DNA of 64,000 nucleotides. It comes from Aplidium turbinatum. Its lineage: Eukaryota; Chordata; Ascidiacea; Aplousobranchia; Polyclinidae. This document shows, one piece after another, positions 43,040 through 54,951 of the stretch (positions are counted from its first letter, which is position 1; every line of letters starts with the position of its first letter). A program made the position numbers and the translations under genes. Below the pieces are notes generated by a model. It was given only the letters and a program-made list of their open reading frames with translations, made no database searches and was not told where the DNA came from. Location: positions 17,236,001 through 17,300,000 of the forward strand of contig OU964934.1 of the NCBI GenBank assembly GCA_918807975.1, written 5' to 3'.

Positions 43040-44082
43040 TTTATATTTGTACCGTATACTATTTTTCACCACCGACAAAATGAAAGTTTTTTTTCTCTCT
43101 CTCTCACTCGTTTTTAGCAGCAAGACCGTTGCTTCAGAATGTAGGAGAAGGGCAGGTGACTTGATCAGGAAGGTCAGTTGATACACTGCCTTCCAGGGAA
43201 AAATAAAACGGATTGGTAAAAACTATTGCCAACTAGCGATAATTCAGGTTAAAAAACCACAGTGAAAGCATATTTAAATGAATTTTCCCGAAAGACTATG
43301 GTGTAATTTGAAAGAAACGAAATGTTCAGTCTATGAGTAATTTTTTTAAAATATTTTTTATCGTCTTCTTGTAAAAAACAGAAAACTTTTCAGATAAAAT
43401 GGGATAGTGAACTGAACCAGAATAGAGGTTTTAAGGTAAACTGTTTTTCATTTGCTTACCGGCATAGGTAAACTTCAAAAATGAACTTCTTATTATAATT
43501 TATAGGTAAAGGTCAGTTGATACACGTGTATCAACTAACCTGCGCTATGTATTGATAAAGGTAACCACACACAAATTGTATCTGATATTTTTTCTTATGC
43601 TGCTCATTCAATAAGTTTTATTATTTTATGTCATTTTTTTAAACTTTTATGTTGTAGTCATTCAGTCTTGCACACATTTTTATTCATTGTTGATAAAATT
43701 AGCCTACATGAGCAAATAATCTTCAATTGTCCTATGTTGTTTTGTTTTTCTTAATGTGGAAGACATGTTATATAGATGCTTGTAACATTGTATTTCAAAA
43801 GTTATTTTTTAACACAGTAGCCTACCGTATGGAGTTCAAGCAATGTATGAATTGACCTGGGGTGGCAGGTGAATTGCGCGCTAATTGCTTTTAAATTGCA
43901 ACTTATACGTTTGAAGCATTACTTTCAATATTGGAGCATATTGGATTGGGATAGGCTTTGCTATACATTTAATAAAATTCGAAAACATCTATATATTTTC
44001 TGCTCAATTTTTTCGAGCTCTCTACAAATTACACATTTATTTCTTAATTCTCACAACTTAAATCACTCACATGGTCCTGTGG

Positions 44083-44731
44083 CAGGCGCGGATTTGGGGG
44101 AGTGGCCAGGAGGCCCACCCTCCCCCCGAAATTTTATGAGGAATTGTAGGCTATGTTTCCGCATCAAATGGATTGATATGCTTCTAAACAGCTGATATTA
44201 GACCCACGGCGGACTTAACTTATCCCGGGGGAGGGGGGGGAGATAATTTGTCGTTATTATTACGGTTAAAATTATCCATCGATCAGACTCCGTTATTTTC
44301 TTTCATACAACTTCAAATACATTTTAATAGCAATATTTGTTGGAGCTGATTCAGCTGCTACTAACGCTGAGCCAAATGACGTCAGTTAAAACAATCTGAA
44401 ACCTTGAATGGCTATTTTATAGCTTTTAATCTTCATTATAATTTCAATCAATTACCGTCCATGCTTGCAAACATACAACTATTCAATTGGTCATGGACAC
44501 TGCATACAAGGTTTTAAACCAGATTTCAAGTTTACATTGCATGCTTAACAATTTCTATTCAAGCAAAATTTATTTTTTAAACATTCACAGTTGATGAAAA
44601 TGGCTGCTTTAATGTCTATTTTATAACTTAGCATATCGTAGTATCATTGTTCATATCTGTTTTATCTTTTTAATTGATTTTCAAATTTCTGCCCCCCTCC
44701 CTCCCGAAAAAAACTCCTAAATCCGCGCCTG
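44083..44731. mobile_element. Non-autonomous hAT-like element, CAGGCGCGGATTT ends
   Basis: About 650 bp with inverted termini CAGGCGCGGATTTGGGGGAG and AAATCCGCGCCTG, plus G-rich and C-rich subterminal runs. The flanks TCCTGTGG and CCCTGTAG resemble an eroded 8-bp duplication, offset by two bases on the right. No coding capacity. Confidence 0.6.
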
Positions 44732-45110
44732 CGCCCTGTAGGGTAGGCCTTCCTTTCGTCTACTGTTTGTATGTTCAGAGTGCGATAATCATCTTTGCTT
44801 AGTACCGTAATAAATTGCATTCGATATCTTAACTTTCACAGAGAGGTTAGATTCATGCTTTAATTTATTTGCAAGCAGACTCAAAGTCCATAGAATTCAA
44901 ATTTTTAACAGTCATCACACAAAATATCAGACTAACACATCATCAAGCAGGCTACATCAAACAACATACAAAATACTGTTGTAGTGAATATAAAATGCAG
45001 AATTAATATAGTAATCAGAAGACATAGTATTGCGCAAAAGTGGATTAATTGCCTGTTAATCGAACTATTACAGTTTATACTATCCGTTTAGGCCAACTAT
45101 TATGCTCGTT

Positions 45111-45421
45111 CTCTACGTTAGCTCAGTGGTTACGAGCCCGGCTCAAAATCACACGGCGTGGTTCGACCCTCGGGGTATGCGCTTGAGCAACGCATTTCAG
45201 GGCAGCCCTACGTTCAGAGGCGCCTAGTGAATGGAATAATTCCCCGGCAACACTTTAACAATCGGAAACTTCACTCTGTCAATCTCGGTAACCGGCCCTG
45301 CGTCAAGAGCCCCTGCAAGTAGGCTATGCAAAACTACCAGGTATAACCTATCAAGGCTTTGTCTCTATGAAGCAGTCTATGCTTTGTCAGTCCGAGGATA
45401 AAGATTCAAAACCAACCATAC
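45111..45421 (+). mobile_element. SINE family A, full length
   Basis: The best-preserved copy: head CGTTAGCTCAGTGGTTACGA, B box GGTTCGACCCTCGGGG, body with GAATGGAATAATTCCC, and the 3' end GATAAAGATTCAAAACCAAC. Intergenic between EFCAB6 and LIPT2. Confidence 0.82.
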
Positions 45422-46049
45422 TTTTCATATTCACATATCTAATTCTAATAATTCAATCCAAAAGTAGTGACATACGCAAAGACCGTGAGAATTTATAACT
45501 TACAGGTAGCCTCGGCTACCTTGGTCAGACTGTGAAGTAGCATTAGGTTACTATTGATGAAAAATAAAATCTTTATGCGTGTTGATAATATCGGAGTTTG
45601 CTTCATTTATTCGTGTTAAGTATTTTACAAATTTTCTTTTTTACATGTGCCAGCTGAAGATGCTATTACTATAGCAAATCGATTCTTAATAAATTACACT
45701 AAGAGGTTAGATTGTTGTGCAAATGCCAGCATTTGATGAATGCAAAATAGCAGTAATAAATTACAGAAAGCTATATCGAACGCTCCCCTCTCCTAGTAAA
45801 AAAATCCTGCGTACGTTACTGAACGTAGCCTCAACACGCGTGGTTCATTGGGTTGAGAAATGAGTAAGCCAACTACGTCGTCTAGGTGAAACATTATAAG
45901 TTAGTCTATGCGAAGTCAAGAGTAGCCTTATCATATTTTTACAGATAAAATTTTTTTAGTATTGTAATTTCTTTTGCTACCTCTTTACTGCTGTAGTTTC
46001 ACATTAGTACCAAGCAAAGAGAAAATTGCGACCCTGATCGTGCCACGCC

Positions 46050-46222
46050 AGTGGCGTAGCTAGGGAATGTGCCGCCCGGGGCGGATTCAGATTTTGCCGC
46101 CTCTTCAAGATAAAGCATGTGAAAATGAAATGCGTTTTTTTATCAGATTATAATTATAATCAAAAATCGTAAGTTAGTCTGAAAGTGCCGCCCCCAGACG
46201 TGCCGCCCGGGGCGGAAAGCCT
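46050..46222. mobile_element. Remnant of a CAGTGGCGTAGC-ended DNA transposon
   Basis: Starts CAGTGGCGTAGCTAGGG; the CCGCCCGGGGCGG word occurs twice (about 46070 and 46203). Terminal words of this kind are widespread on animal hAT-type remnants. No transposase. A related terminus, the inverse of CAGTGGCGTACGCAGGA, ends at 60285. Confidence 0.5.
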
Positions 46223-46346
46223 GCGCAGAAAGCTTTTGAAACGGAAACATGTCTGATCTGTTGTTGTATTCCGTGTGTGATGATGACAGTCAGAGCATCA
46301 GATTAACGACCCACAAGAGAGGATAGGTCACTGGGTAGCTTATAGA

Positions 46347-49300
46347 TTAATTTTTACGTTGTTGATCATTTATCGTTTTGTCATTGAATGCTGACTTATT
46401 GTCGTATTTCATAACTTCTTGTAATATTTTTTTGTCCGATAAATTTTGGTTGAGAAAAACGGTTTCTTCCAAATCAACGTTAAAAATCTTTGAAAAAATT
46501 GATGAAAACGGAGAGAGAACTTCTTCAACAGTCACATTTCTTTTTGTCAACTCTGACAGTGATGTGACACCTTTTCCATGAATCCCACAAGGGACGATAT
46601 GGGAAAACCACGACATATCAGTGTTGCAGTTCAGTGCTAATCCATGCGAAGTGATCCCACGTTGAACGTTTATCCCTGAAATAACAATCAGGCAAGTTAC
46701 TGTAGTTCAAACGTCGGTAAGCAGCTGTGCCGAACCAAGCTGGCGTTGCAATGTAGGGTCTACGTAAAATATCAGCATAGCTTAGTGTTGCAGCTCAAAA
46801 CGAAATAACAAATGCAGCAATACACGACTTTTTCAAAGAACGCACAAACTGTGCATATACAATATATGTCAAACTAGATTTCAATCAAACTCAGTTATTT
46901 CGCTCACCCATTGCACATACTTTGTTATTCTCCACCCAAACACCCGTATGAGGAGATCTTTGTGCTTTGATGTCATACCTGTGTTGAAGGGTCTGCTACT
47001 ATTCGGTGAGTCCGATTCGGTGAGTCTGATTCGGTGAGTCCGATTCGGTGAGATCCTAACCTCTAACCCCTAACCCTAAAGCGGCAATGATAATTAGGCT
47101 AAGGTACCCAATAATTAAAAAAAAAATTGAAAAATCCCCCGTTAAGGGATCGGGCTCACCGAATCGGACTCACCAAAACGGACTCACCGAAACGGGCTAT
47201 TCCGTGTGTTGAAAGTAGGTCTTCATTCAAGACTGAACTAAAACAAGGCATGGCCACAAAATAAGATACCAAGAACATAAACATAACATAAAAACATAAA
47301 GCATGTAACAAACCATGGAGAAAAATTATTTAATTACACTATAGACACAAATACTATTCGTTGAGGAAAAACAAAAAACAATTTAAAAAATAATAAAGAT
47401 TATCTTAACTTTTATAACCTATCCAAATGCATTGAAAAAAATAACCATAAAGTCATATTCACTATGTTTAGATTGATAAAAAAGAGAAAATATATATACA
47501 ATATGTATAGTAAATAGAAAGATTTTGTTTTGAACTTACATTGCACAAAGCTGGATTATCACTTCTTCCAAATTTTCTACATATTTCCGGACACCAATGC
47601 CCATCGATTTTAAATTTAGTATAGGATAGGCCACTAACTGTCCAGTCCCATGGAAGGTTATCAGCCCTAAAATATTGATGATAATAGTATAACTGATAAT
47701 AATATTTGAATATATAAATGAATTACAAACATGCAAAAAAAATTTTTTTTAAACATTAATTTGTAACAGATCAACCAAAGGTGAAATTAAAGCTTTCTTT
47801 GTAAGTAACAAGCAATGCACAATAGTAAAACTGGTGTACTATGCAAAACAATATGACCATCCGAATTGAAAATAAGGTCTAAAATGCTAAATCAAAATTC
47901 TCCAAGTACTCATGTCAGAAAGTTTCAGTAATGAAGCCAAAACAGAGCAAAGAGGTGCAGAGGATGGGAAGCAAAAGTAATTTTGATAATGTTTAATGCA
48001 TTTTCTTTACTTTCTTTTATAGAAATTACCTCCTCTATTGGTTTGAACAAAATCTGCTCCTAACTTTGATAAATAGTTTTCCTCTGATTTATTGTATGCA
48101 GATGATCTTATACCTGAAATGCAGTTTAGCTCAAAATTACCACTTGGTTCAAACAAAATATATACTTGTTTTGAAAAACAAAAACATATCTGCATCACTT
48201 GTATAAAAAACAATTGAACTGTTATGACATGGTGAACAATAAAAAAAATCTATGACACAGTCAACAACTAAACTTTGCAATAAAAACCTAGGATTGCAGA
48301 AAGTTATGCAGTGTTTAGAAGCGAAAAATATTGCCGAAAATCTTTTACCAAAACACAGGTGGTTCAAAACTTATCTCAATTGCAACAAATATTAGAAATG
48401 TAATAAAAAGAAAGAGCTTAAGATGTAGATAGGCTACTAAACTCATGTTCAGTAAACGTTTCAAAACTAAACTGTTTTCATCATAAATGCTATTAAAAAT
48501 GAAATGATGATGATAATAGAGATTAATTGGTTGCTGCGAGTAAATGTAGCCTACTATTAAATCAAATAATCACAAATGCGACTATGTAAAATGTATCAAT
48601 CTACATACCTACTGTGTACACAGGAAAATGTTGTAGTAAGAGTAGCACCGGCTTATGATTGTGCATACCAGAAAGATATTCCACCAATGTTTTTTGAAGT
48701 TTCAGTGCCTACAATTTTAAACTTCTTTGTTAAATTGGCAATGACTATGGCTACTGCAATAGATAACCTCAACCTCGAAGACTATGATTTTAAAATTGCT
48801 TAAGCAAGACATTTATGTTAAATAAGGAAGAAGATTCAGTTTTACTTTCAAAAAGTATTTGGTATGACTTGGCAGGATATCAAACCCATGGCTACCGACT
48901 CAGAGGCAGACACACAAATACGTCAAATTAAAATAGCTTTTGAGTGATGGCAAACCAATATCCTTTTGAATGAGATACAGGTAGGGACAGTGGAATACCG
49001 GGACGACTCACTCTACTGATTTTTCTTGTGAAATGGATAGCTGGAGGAGTGGAGGGTCACTAAGAAGTTCAAAAATTAGCAGAACTGCACAACGTTTTCT
49101 TTGCTTTTGCGTAAATTCATTCTCATCAAATGAATTGCTATATTTGGTAAAAATTTTGAGTGTTAGAAAATCTACTGTTACCACTGTTACGTGAAGTTAA
49201 CCGCAGCATTACCATGACTTGAATACCTATTAAATAAACATGATAACACATATTTCCTACATTTCTTTTGGCGATACACTCTTTGTATACCTTGTGGGCA

Positions 49301-49745
49301 GGTCATATAAATTGCACCTGAGTATGCGACATATGGTAGTAGACCTGAAGCTGTATTTGCATCAAATTTTGTCATAATATTATGACCCTCCAGTTGTCCA
49401 CCTTACTTTTGAGTGAGCAATCCCTTACTTCTACCATCCCTAGATACAGGCACATGATCAAACCCGATATTAAAATAGTTGAAGTGGGTCTCTACTAAGC
49501 ATGCTTGTTTCATGACAAACAATGACTTACACATTGTCATCAGGCATGCAAAATTGTCATTGTCCACAAGTGCTGGAAACTCTAACTATGTCACTGCTCA
49601 TTAGGCTTAGTTGCATCTCTTTTAATGACTAGGAAATACCTTGCAAAAACTCGATAAGCTAGTATGTTGAAGTTTTACTTACATTGAGATAGCGCACTTT
49701 TCCAAGATAAAAACTCTGAAAAACAATGGCTGATTTGTGAAGCAT
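46347..49745 (-). CDS. LIPT2: LIPT2, mitochondrial octanoyl-[ACP]:protein transferase
   Basis: Six exons: 49745-49683, 48708-48609, 48113-48030, 47666-47540, 46978-46908, 46675-46347. 774 nt gives 257 residues plus TAA; all junctions are GT-AG with matching phases. Family knowledge: LipB/LIPT2 moves octanoate from acyl carrier protein to the glycine-cleavage H protein in mitochondria, the first step of lipoate synthesis. Motifs: LGKVRYLN, FPVYTVG, NRGGLITFHGTGQLVAYP, HTGVWVENNKVCAMG (catalytic Lys144), TSHGLALN, WFSHIVPCGIHGKGVTSL (catalytic Cys178). The Lys-Cys spacing of 34 equals that of bacterial LipB (135/169). The start at MLHKSAIV is the only in-frame ATG in exon 1. The C-terminus has ~25 residues beyond the usual end. 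Confidence 0.95.
46989..47204. mobile_element. Foldback element FB2, copy 1, in LIPT2 intron 4
   Basis: 216 bp flanked by TGTGTTGAA on both sides (46980-46988; 47205-47213), an exact 9-bp duplication. Left end GGGTCTGCTACTATTCGGTG, then 14-bp units TCCGATTCGGTGAG; a CTAACC-rich telomere-like tract; a conserved GGCAATGATAATTAGGCT block; a poly-A stretch; then the units in inverse orientation, ending in CATTCCG-like ATTCCG. It ends 8 bp from the acceptor of LIPT2 exon 5. Confidence 0.85.
48458..48485 (-). ncRNA. Hammerhead-like motif in LIPT2 intron 2
   Basis: The minus strand (that of LIPT2) reads ATGATGA, a 5-bp helix AAAAC/GTTTT, then GAAAC. The helix differs from other copies in the window but still pairs. 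Helix III and the cleavage base were not established. Confidence 0.35.
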
Positions 49746-50370
49746 TAGCCTACTTATTCTTTGCTTAAATTGTATATGATCTAGCCTATTGTAATCTTAA
49801 GACCTTTCAAAATAACAAAGCAAAACAACTGGAGGTTTGGCATCTTTAGGCTTACACCGTTCCTTCAATCTAGATCTGAAACCTAACACCACTAAATCAA
49901 TTTTCTCAATACTACTTTAAAAATTCCCCAATGGCAATAATCAGAGTTGCCAAAACCTACAAAATTTCTAGTCAAAAACAGGTTTTAAACCAGCTAAAAA
50001 CAAGGCAATTTTTTTTGCAAGCAGCCTCAGAAAGAAGCCAAAGCACTCTAAACATTATTTAAAGTATTCTACGCACACTTGACAGGCCTTTACATATGTA
50101 CGCCTCGAAATAGGTAAAACCGTTTTTAGCAATCATGAGGAGCAGAGGTGACAGTGGCGCCCTACTTTTGTAGTGCGCTACTTTTTTGGTAGCGTGCTGC
50201 AATATTGTTGGATTACTGAATCTATTTTTTTTCAATGTAGCAGTTAGTGGCTGTAGCGCACCCAGCATGGGGCTAAGGGGGCTCAAGCTCCCTTAGCTAA
50301 TAGGTTCTTCAATGGTCCATTTCAAAGGTGTGAAGAAAAAGCTTGAAAGTTTGGCGACATCATGCGACAG
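49746..50370. other. LIPT2 upstream region
   Basis: It should contain the LIPT2 promoter and 5' UTR; no TATA box or other core element is convincing. From about 50300 it runs into the repeat shared with 54565-54650. Confidence 0.35.
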
Positions 50371-50565
50371 GTGACAAATACCAAAGACACGTTTTCGAAG
50401 TATTGCTTCATGTAGACTCTTTATTGACAGACATATTGCAATTGCTTGAAATTGCAAGATTTTAGCACTGACAACAATGTTTTTCGTTTTATGTCTGTCA
50501 ATTATGAGTCTACCGTACATGAAGCAATAGGCCTACTTCGAAAATGTGTCTTTGGTATTTGTCAC
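50371..50565. repeat. Palindromic repeat, ~70-bp arms
   Basis: GTGACAAATACCAAAGACAC (50371) recurs as its inverse, ending at 50565. The arms also share CGAAGTATTGCTTCATG with a small gap. The spacer is ~55 bp. It continues on the left into sequence matching, inverted, the duplicated block at 54565-54650. Confidence 0.65.
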
Positions 50566-50574
50566 AACAGTTCA

Positions 50575-50760
50575 GTTCAGTTGTTTTTATTTCTGACCAT
50601 CATATCAAAACAATGCACGTCAGCACAGCAAAGGTCGAGAAAAAGGTAGAAGCGACAAAACACGAACGTTAAAACGTGCTTGAGACCGAAGTAAGTTATT
50701 GAGTTGAAAGAAATTTGGCACGGTCGCAACACCTTCAGAAAAATTTAAGATATAAAGGGA
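50575..50760. repeat. Dispersed repeat, TTTTTATTTCTGACCAT family
   Basis: GTTTTTATTTCTGACCATCA opens it; the same word opens a shorter copy at 35788, and its second half matches 13965-14110. Family unknown. Confidence 0.5.
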
Positions 50761-51128
50761 AAATAAAAAAAAGAAAATGTTACAAAACAAAAACAACATA
50801 TATTTAGGCTATAGCTTTATTAGCCCACATAGCTTTAGCTGATATATTTAAGATTTGTATGGACAGTTGCTATGAAGATCGGCCATGGTGCGTTATCAAG
50901 AGTGCTGATGGTCGTAAGGGGAACACGTCTTGATGAGTTTAGCTCATAGCAAAGAAGAGTAAGGCAGGCAAAGAAAACCCCACAAAGAAATCCTACCACG
51001 GGCAAAGCCATTTCAAGCGCAACGCACCATAGGCCTTGCACGACTCACAAAAAGATAGGCTATAACTTGACGACATGAAAACAATGACGAAAACAAATAA
51101 AACAAACTAGCCAAAACAGCATCATCAT

Positions 51129-53687
51129 TAGGCTGGCGCAAAATCTCGAAAAAAAATTTTTTTTCTTTTAAACTTTTCGTCAGTTTGGAATATTGTTCCT
51201 TTTGGTAAATGTATCTCCTACACCAAATTTCACAAAAAAATATTAACGTTTGACCCTGGTTCACCTGGTTTGAATTTTTTAAAAATATCGAATTTTGCTT
51301 ATCCCTGAAACTGCTCACTCTCAATCTTCTAATGCACTCTAGCATCTTAATGGACACAATAAGAGGCAGTAACACAAACTTGTAGCAAGCAAAGTGGTTT
51401 AATTAGCAGCTCCATGAACACTGACACCTGTATTACTTTCAAAATATCGAGTTCTACCACATTTCAGACATGATTTTCTTTGTGCACCCTTCACCGTAGT
51501 AAATATATACTGCTTTCAGTTTCTTGAATCATTTGACGATGTTTATCGATTTTCACAGGCCAACAAAACTTTTTTTTATATAAAGGCAGTCATTTTAAGG
51601 TATTTCGAGGCCCCTTATTCTGAAAATGCACTAAGTTTTCGAATTGGCTCTAGTTTTTGAGTTACAGCAAAAATATTTTTTTCGTAATTTTGAGGCCCTA
51701 TAGATTTAACGTCGTGTCGTTTACTACATAGACAATACTGGAAGTAATCCCAGGCACATTTCTGAGTTGTATAAACGCCATTTGGAACTAATCACGTTGA
51801 TTACAACCCAAACAAACAGCTATTTAACGTTTACTGGCCTAGTAACATTCAAAATATGATGTGAAGTAAGCCTGAGGATGAGGATACAAGATGTAGAATC
51901 TATAACTTTCGTTTTGCATTAATATATTTGTTGACTTCAACAGTATCAGACTTACTAAGTAAGCTACTAAGTACAAACAAAATGCATACATTGTTTTGCT
52001 TAACAAACTAGACAAATAAGCAAAACAAAGCTATCGATGAACAAACGCAACTCTTTATTATGATTGGCCTACTGAGCAACACCCCATCAATGTATGAAGG
52101 CCATTTATATAATTACAGAATACAAAGTTATGTTATTCAGTAAAGCAGCTGCTTAGAATTTTATACTTGCTGCGGAAGAACGTAATCTTGGCCTTGGAGT
52201 CAAGAATGCCATGTTGATCGAGATGAGGAGCCAAGATACCAGCTACCACTTTTGATAACTAAATCTTTAACTACTACAGTAGGTGGTAGAAATGGTTTTG
52301 AGAAAAAACTTGACCTTGCTCCAAAACACTACTGAAGGTATTGAGGTTACTCTCAGTCATGCCCGTTTTCCTATTGTTTCAAGTAAATCACCACTTGAAA
52401 CTAGAGAGGGCAAACAAAAAACAGAAATAGCAACGTCCATGCAATGACTGCCTTGCACACTCCATGTAAATATATTGTTTCAACTTCCTTCGAACATCCT
52501 CACCGTGCAGAAGTATCAATGTTCATGGTGATGCCACGGCTTTCTTTATGCCATGGCACTCTGAACTTCTTAGCCTTGAGCCCAGAAACGGGTTTGCGTG
52601 CAATGTTTGCATACTTTATAGGAGGAACCCAGAACTTATCTTGATCAACCAGCTTTATGTCGAAGTAATAATAATAATAATGCTTGTTTTTATATAGGCC
52701 TAGAGCTGTATCTATCGCAGAATGCGTTGCTCCTCTGCGTTGCCTCATGCAGCAAAATATATCTGGGTTGTTTGTACAGCATCCTACTTGTCAAAGGCAT
52801 ATTTTATTAGCCTATATGCCATTTATTTAGCCTATAGACCAGAAAAAAACTTCTTGCAGCAAAGACTTCGCCTTAGTAAAGGCTTTAGAATAAAATTTCA
52901 TTTGTACAGTATCCATTTCAGTAGGCCTACCTATTCAATATAAAGCTGCATTCATAAACACATGACTTTCGGGATATTTTTCTTGTGATGTAGGCCTACT
53001 GATTCACAACTGTTTTCATTGAATATTTATGTCTCCCTTACGTTAAACACAGTTCATTTCAACCTTTGCTTGCCTTTTGAACTTTCCTGCACTATGAACC
53101 AATTGAACTAGACAAGTGCAACTATGACATCATAATGGTACCAGGGCTGAAAATATGTGATTTACTAATTGAGAGCTTTTGAGAAACGATTTAAAAAATA
53201 TTTTCATTGTCGAATATCTCGAAAACTAGAGCCAATTCGAAAAAACTAAGTGCATTTTCGGAATGAGGTGCCCTGAAATACTCTATAATGACTCTCATCT
53301 TTTGTGCCAAATTTTTTTGTTGGTCTGTGTTATAAATTCACTGACTGCGAAAAGGCTGTAAAATCAACTAAAATGACACTAAACGCATGCACTATTAGTG
53401 ACTCTCAGACTCGGAGTAGGGTGAAGATGTTCCACGTGAAAGTTAACAGAGGAAGTGACGTCAAAATCACGTGGTCAAATTATGAGAAATCCCCTCTTCA
53501 GATATTGCTAAACCACTTCGAAATTTACTAATTTTTCAGAAAAATTCAGAATTTCTCCTTGGGTGAACCAGGGTCAAAGGTCAAAACCCAACAAAAATTT
53601 TTGGTTTACAAATATCAGTGAGCAAAATGGAACATTATTCCAAACTGACAAAAATTTAAAGAACATCAAGGAAAATGAGCCACCCTA
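51129..53687. mobile_element. hAT-like element, long inverted repeats, 8-bp TSD
   Basis: Begins TAGGCTGGC and ends GCCACCCTA. ATCATCAT lies immediately outside both ends (51121-51128; 53688-53695), an exact 8-bp duplication. Inverted similarity between the ends extends inward in blocks (for example GAACCAGGGTCAAA with its inverse, and CTCGAAAACTAGAGCCAATT near 53210 with its inverse near 51650), so the arms are ~550 bp. The interior has a minus-strand open run near 52500-52680 (KYANIARKPVSGLKAKKFRV) that I do not recognise. Confidence 0.7.
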
Positions 53688-54045
53688 ATCATCATCTTGC
53701 GGAAATTCAATTATACCGTACTCAGGGAAGTTATGTCTTGAAGATATCAAGCGTGCTTTGATATAAGTTGCGTTGATAAAGCGATAATTTTAGACCCCAG
53801 TCAGCTAAACTCGTCACCTCCACACTGATCCAACGTTAGCAACGTTGAATTAATGCAAAAACAACAGGCATTGCGAGCTGGGATGTAGTAGTGGCATGTC
53901 ACAGTAATATGATAAATTTGGGTTACCGTATGTTTTACATGTTAAACCATAACAAAAGTGAAAAAAAATCCAATTTGGCATGTTAGAAAAATAGATAAAC
54001 AATCAGACAATAGCATGACGATCCAGTCCAAGATATTGATATAAA

Positions 54046-54175
54046 ACAACTGGTTGGGGACAGGGTGAAATGGAGAAAAGGGATTAAGACAATTGCTGCG
54101 CGGAAACAATCGGCCACCCCCACTAGTGGAGAACAAACCGACGATGGATTGTGATGATGATGATGGTTGGAGCAC
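54046..54175 (+). mobile_element. LINE 3' tail with (ATG)n end
   Basis: Same sequence as 30338-30480 in opposite orientation: GGACAGGGTGAAATGGAG, GCGCGGAAACAATCGGCC, CCCCCACTAGTGG, GACGATGG, then (GAT)n. Confidence 0.6.
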
Positions 54176-54372
54176 ATGGCCACCGCTTCACCGAAAGATG
54201 GCGATTGGTCGAAGAGGATGGAAAAACTTCTGCAGACTCTGTAGAACTTCTGTGGACAAAAAAACACAAGAACCAGAAGGCCAGTAGGAGTAGGCTACTG
54301 GCTACTTACAACCTTACTATTTTGCTAATAAATTTACACACATTGGCCTATCATTTCTGGGCAAAAAAAAAA

Positions 54373-54608
54373 TTAGTAAGTTTGGTGCATGTAGCCTAAT
54401 AGGCCTACACCTCAACTCCAGTTATAATCAACAACGGCAATGGCGTTTTTAGAAACCTGCTCTGATGATGTCGCCAAACATCCAAGAAAATTAGTAAGTT
54501 TGGTGCATGTAGCCTAATAGGCCTACACCTCAACTCCAGTTATAATCAACAACGGCAATGGCGTTTTTAGTAACCTGCTCTGATGATGTCGCCAAACATC
54601 CAAGATTT
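54373..54608. repeat. Tandem duplication, 118-bp period
   Basis: The block TTAGTAAGTTTGGTGCATGT through CGCCAAACATCCAAG occurs twice with one visible difference in the shared part. Each copy contains AACGGCAATGGCG, a good start context opening MAFLxTCSDDVAKHPR. After the first copy the frame reaches a GTAAGT donor; after the second it runs to a stop. Confidence 0.8.
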
Positions 54609-54633
54609 TCTTTCACACCTTTGAAATGAATCC

Positions 54634-54951
54634 TTGAAGGACCCATTAAGCAATAACGTCCAAGACCTATTATACAATGAGTTAGGCCTAAAGGCACTTG
54701 AAGAATTAACTTTTTTACGTTTTAAAAATAAAGCTTACTTTTCTAGCAACATTAGCCTACATTACATGTACGCTCCAAAAATCATTTCAACAAAACTAGT
54801 GAATTTTGGCCGTGGCGGAAAAGAGTTGAACATCCCCCTTATGAAGACGCCTCTTACACAGTTAAGAGCTATTGATAAAAACAATCATCAATCAATCAAT
54901 CAATCATTTTATTTTTCGTCATTAACGCGTCCGGGACGAAAAAGATACTAA
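54634..54951 (+). CDS. Unrecognised open frame, 105 codons
   Basis: An open frame directly after the tandem duplication, ending in a region with (AATC)n. No motif recognised; the last third is low-complexity. Probably not a gene. Confidence 0.12.
   Translation: MKDPLSNNVQDLLYNELGLKALEELTFLRFKNKAYFSSNISLHYMYAPKIISTKLVNFGRGGKELNIPLMKTPLTQLRAIDKNNHQSINQSFYFSSLTRPGRKRY

Noticed and set aside
48576-48803. Plus-strand 75-codon open frame
   Set aside because: Antisense to LIPT2 exon 2 (48708-48609), which encodes the FPVYTVG segment in correct phase.
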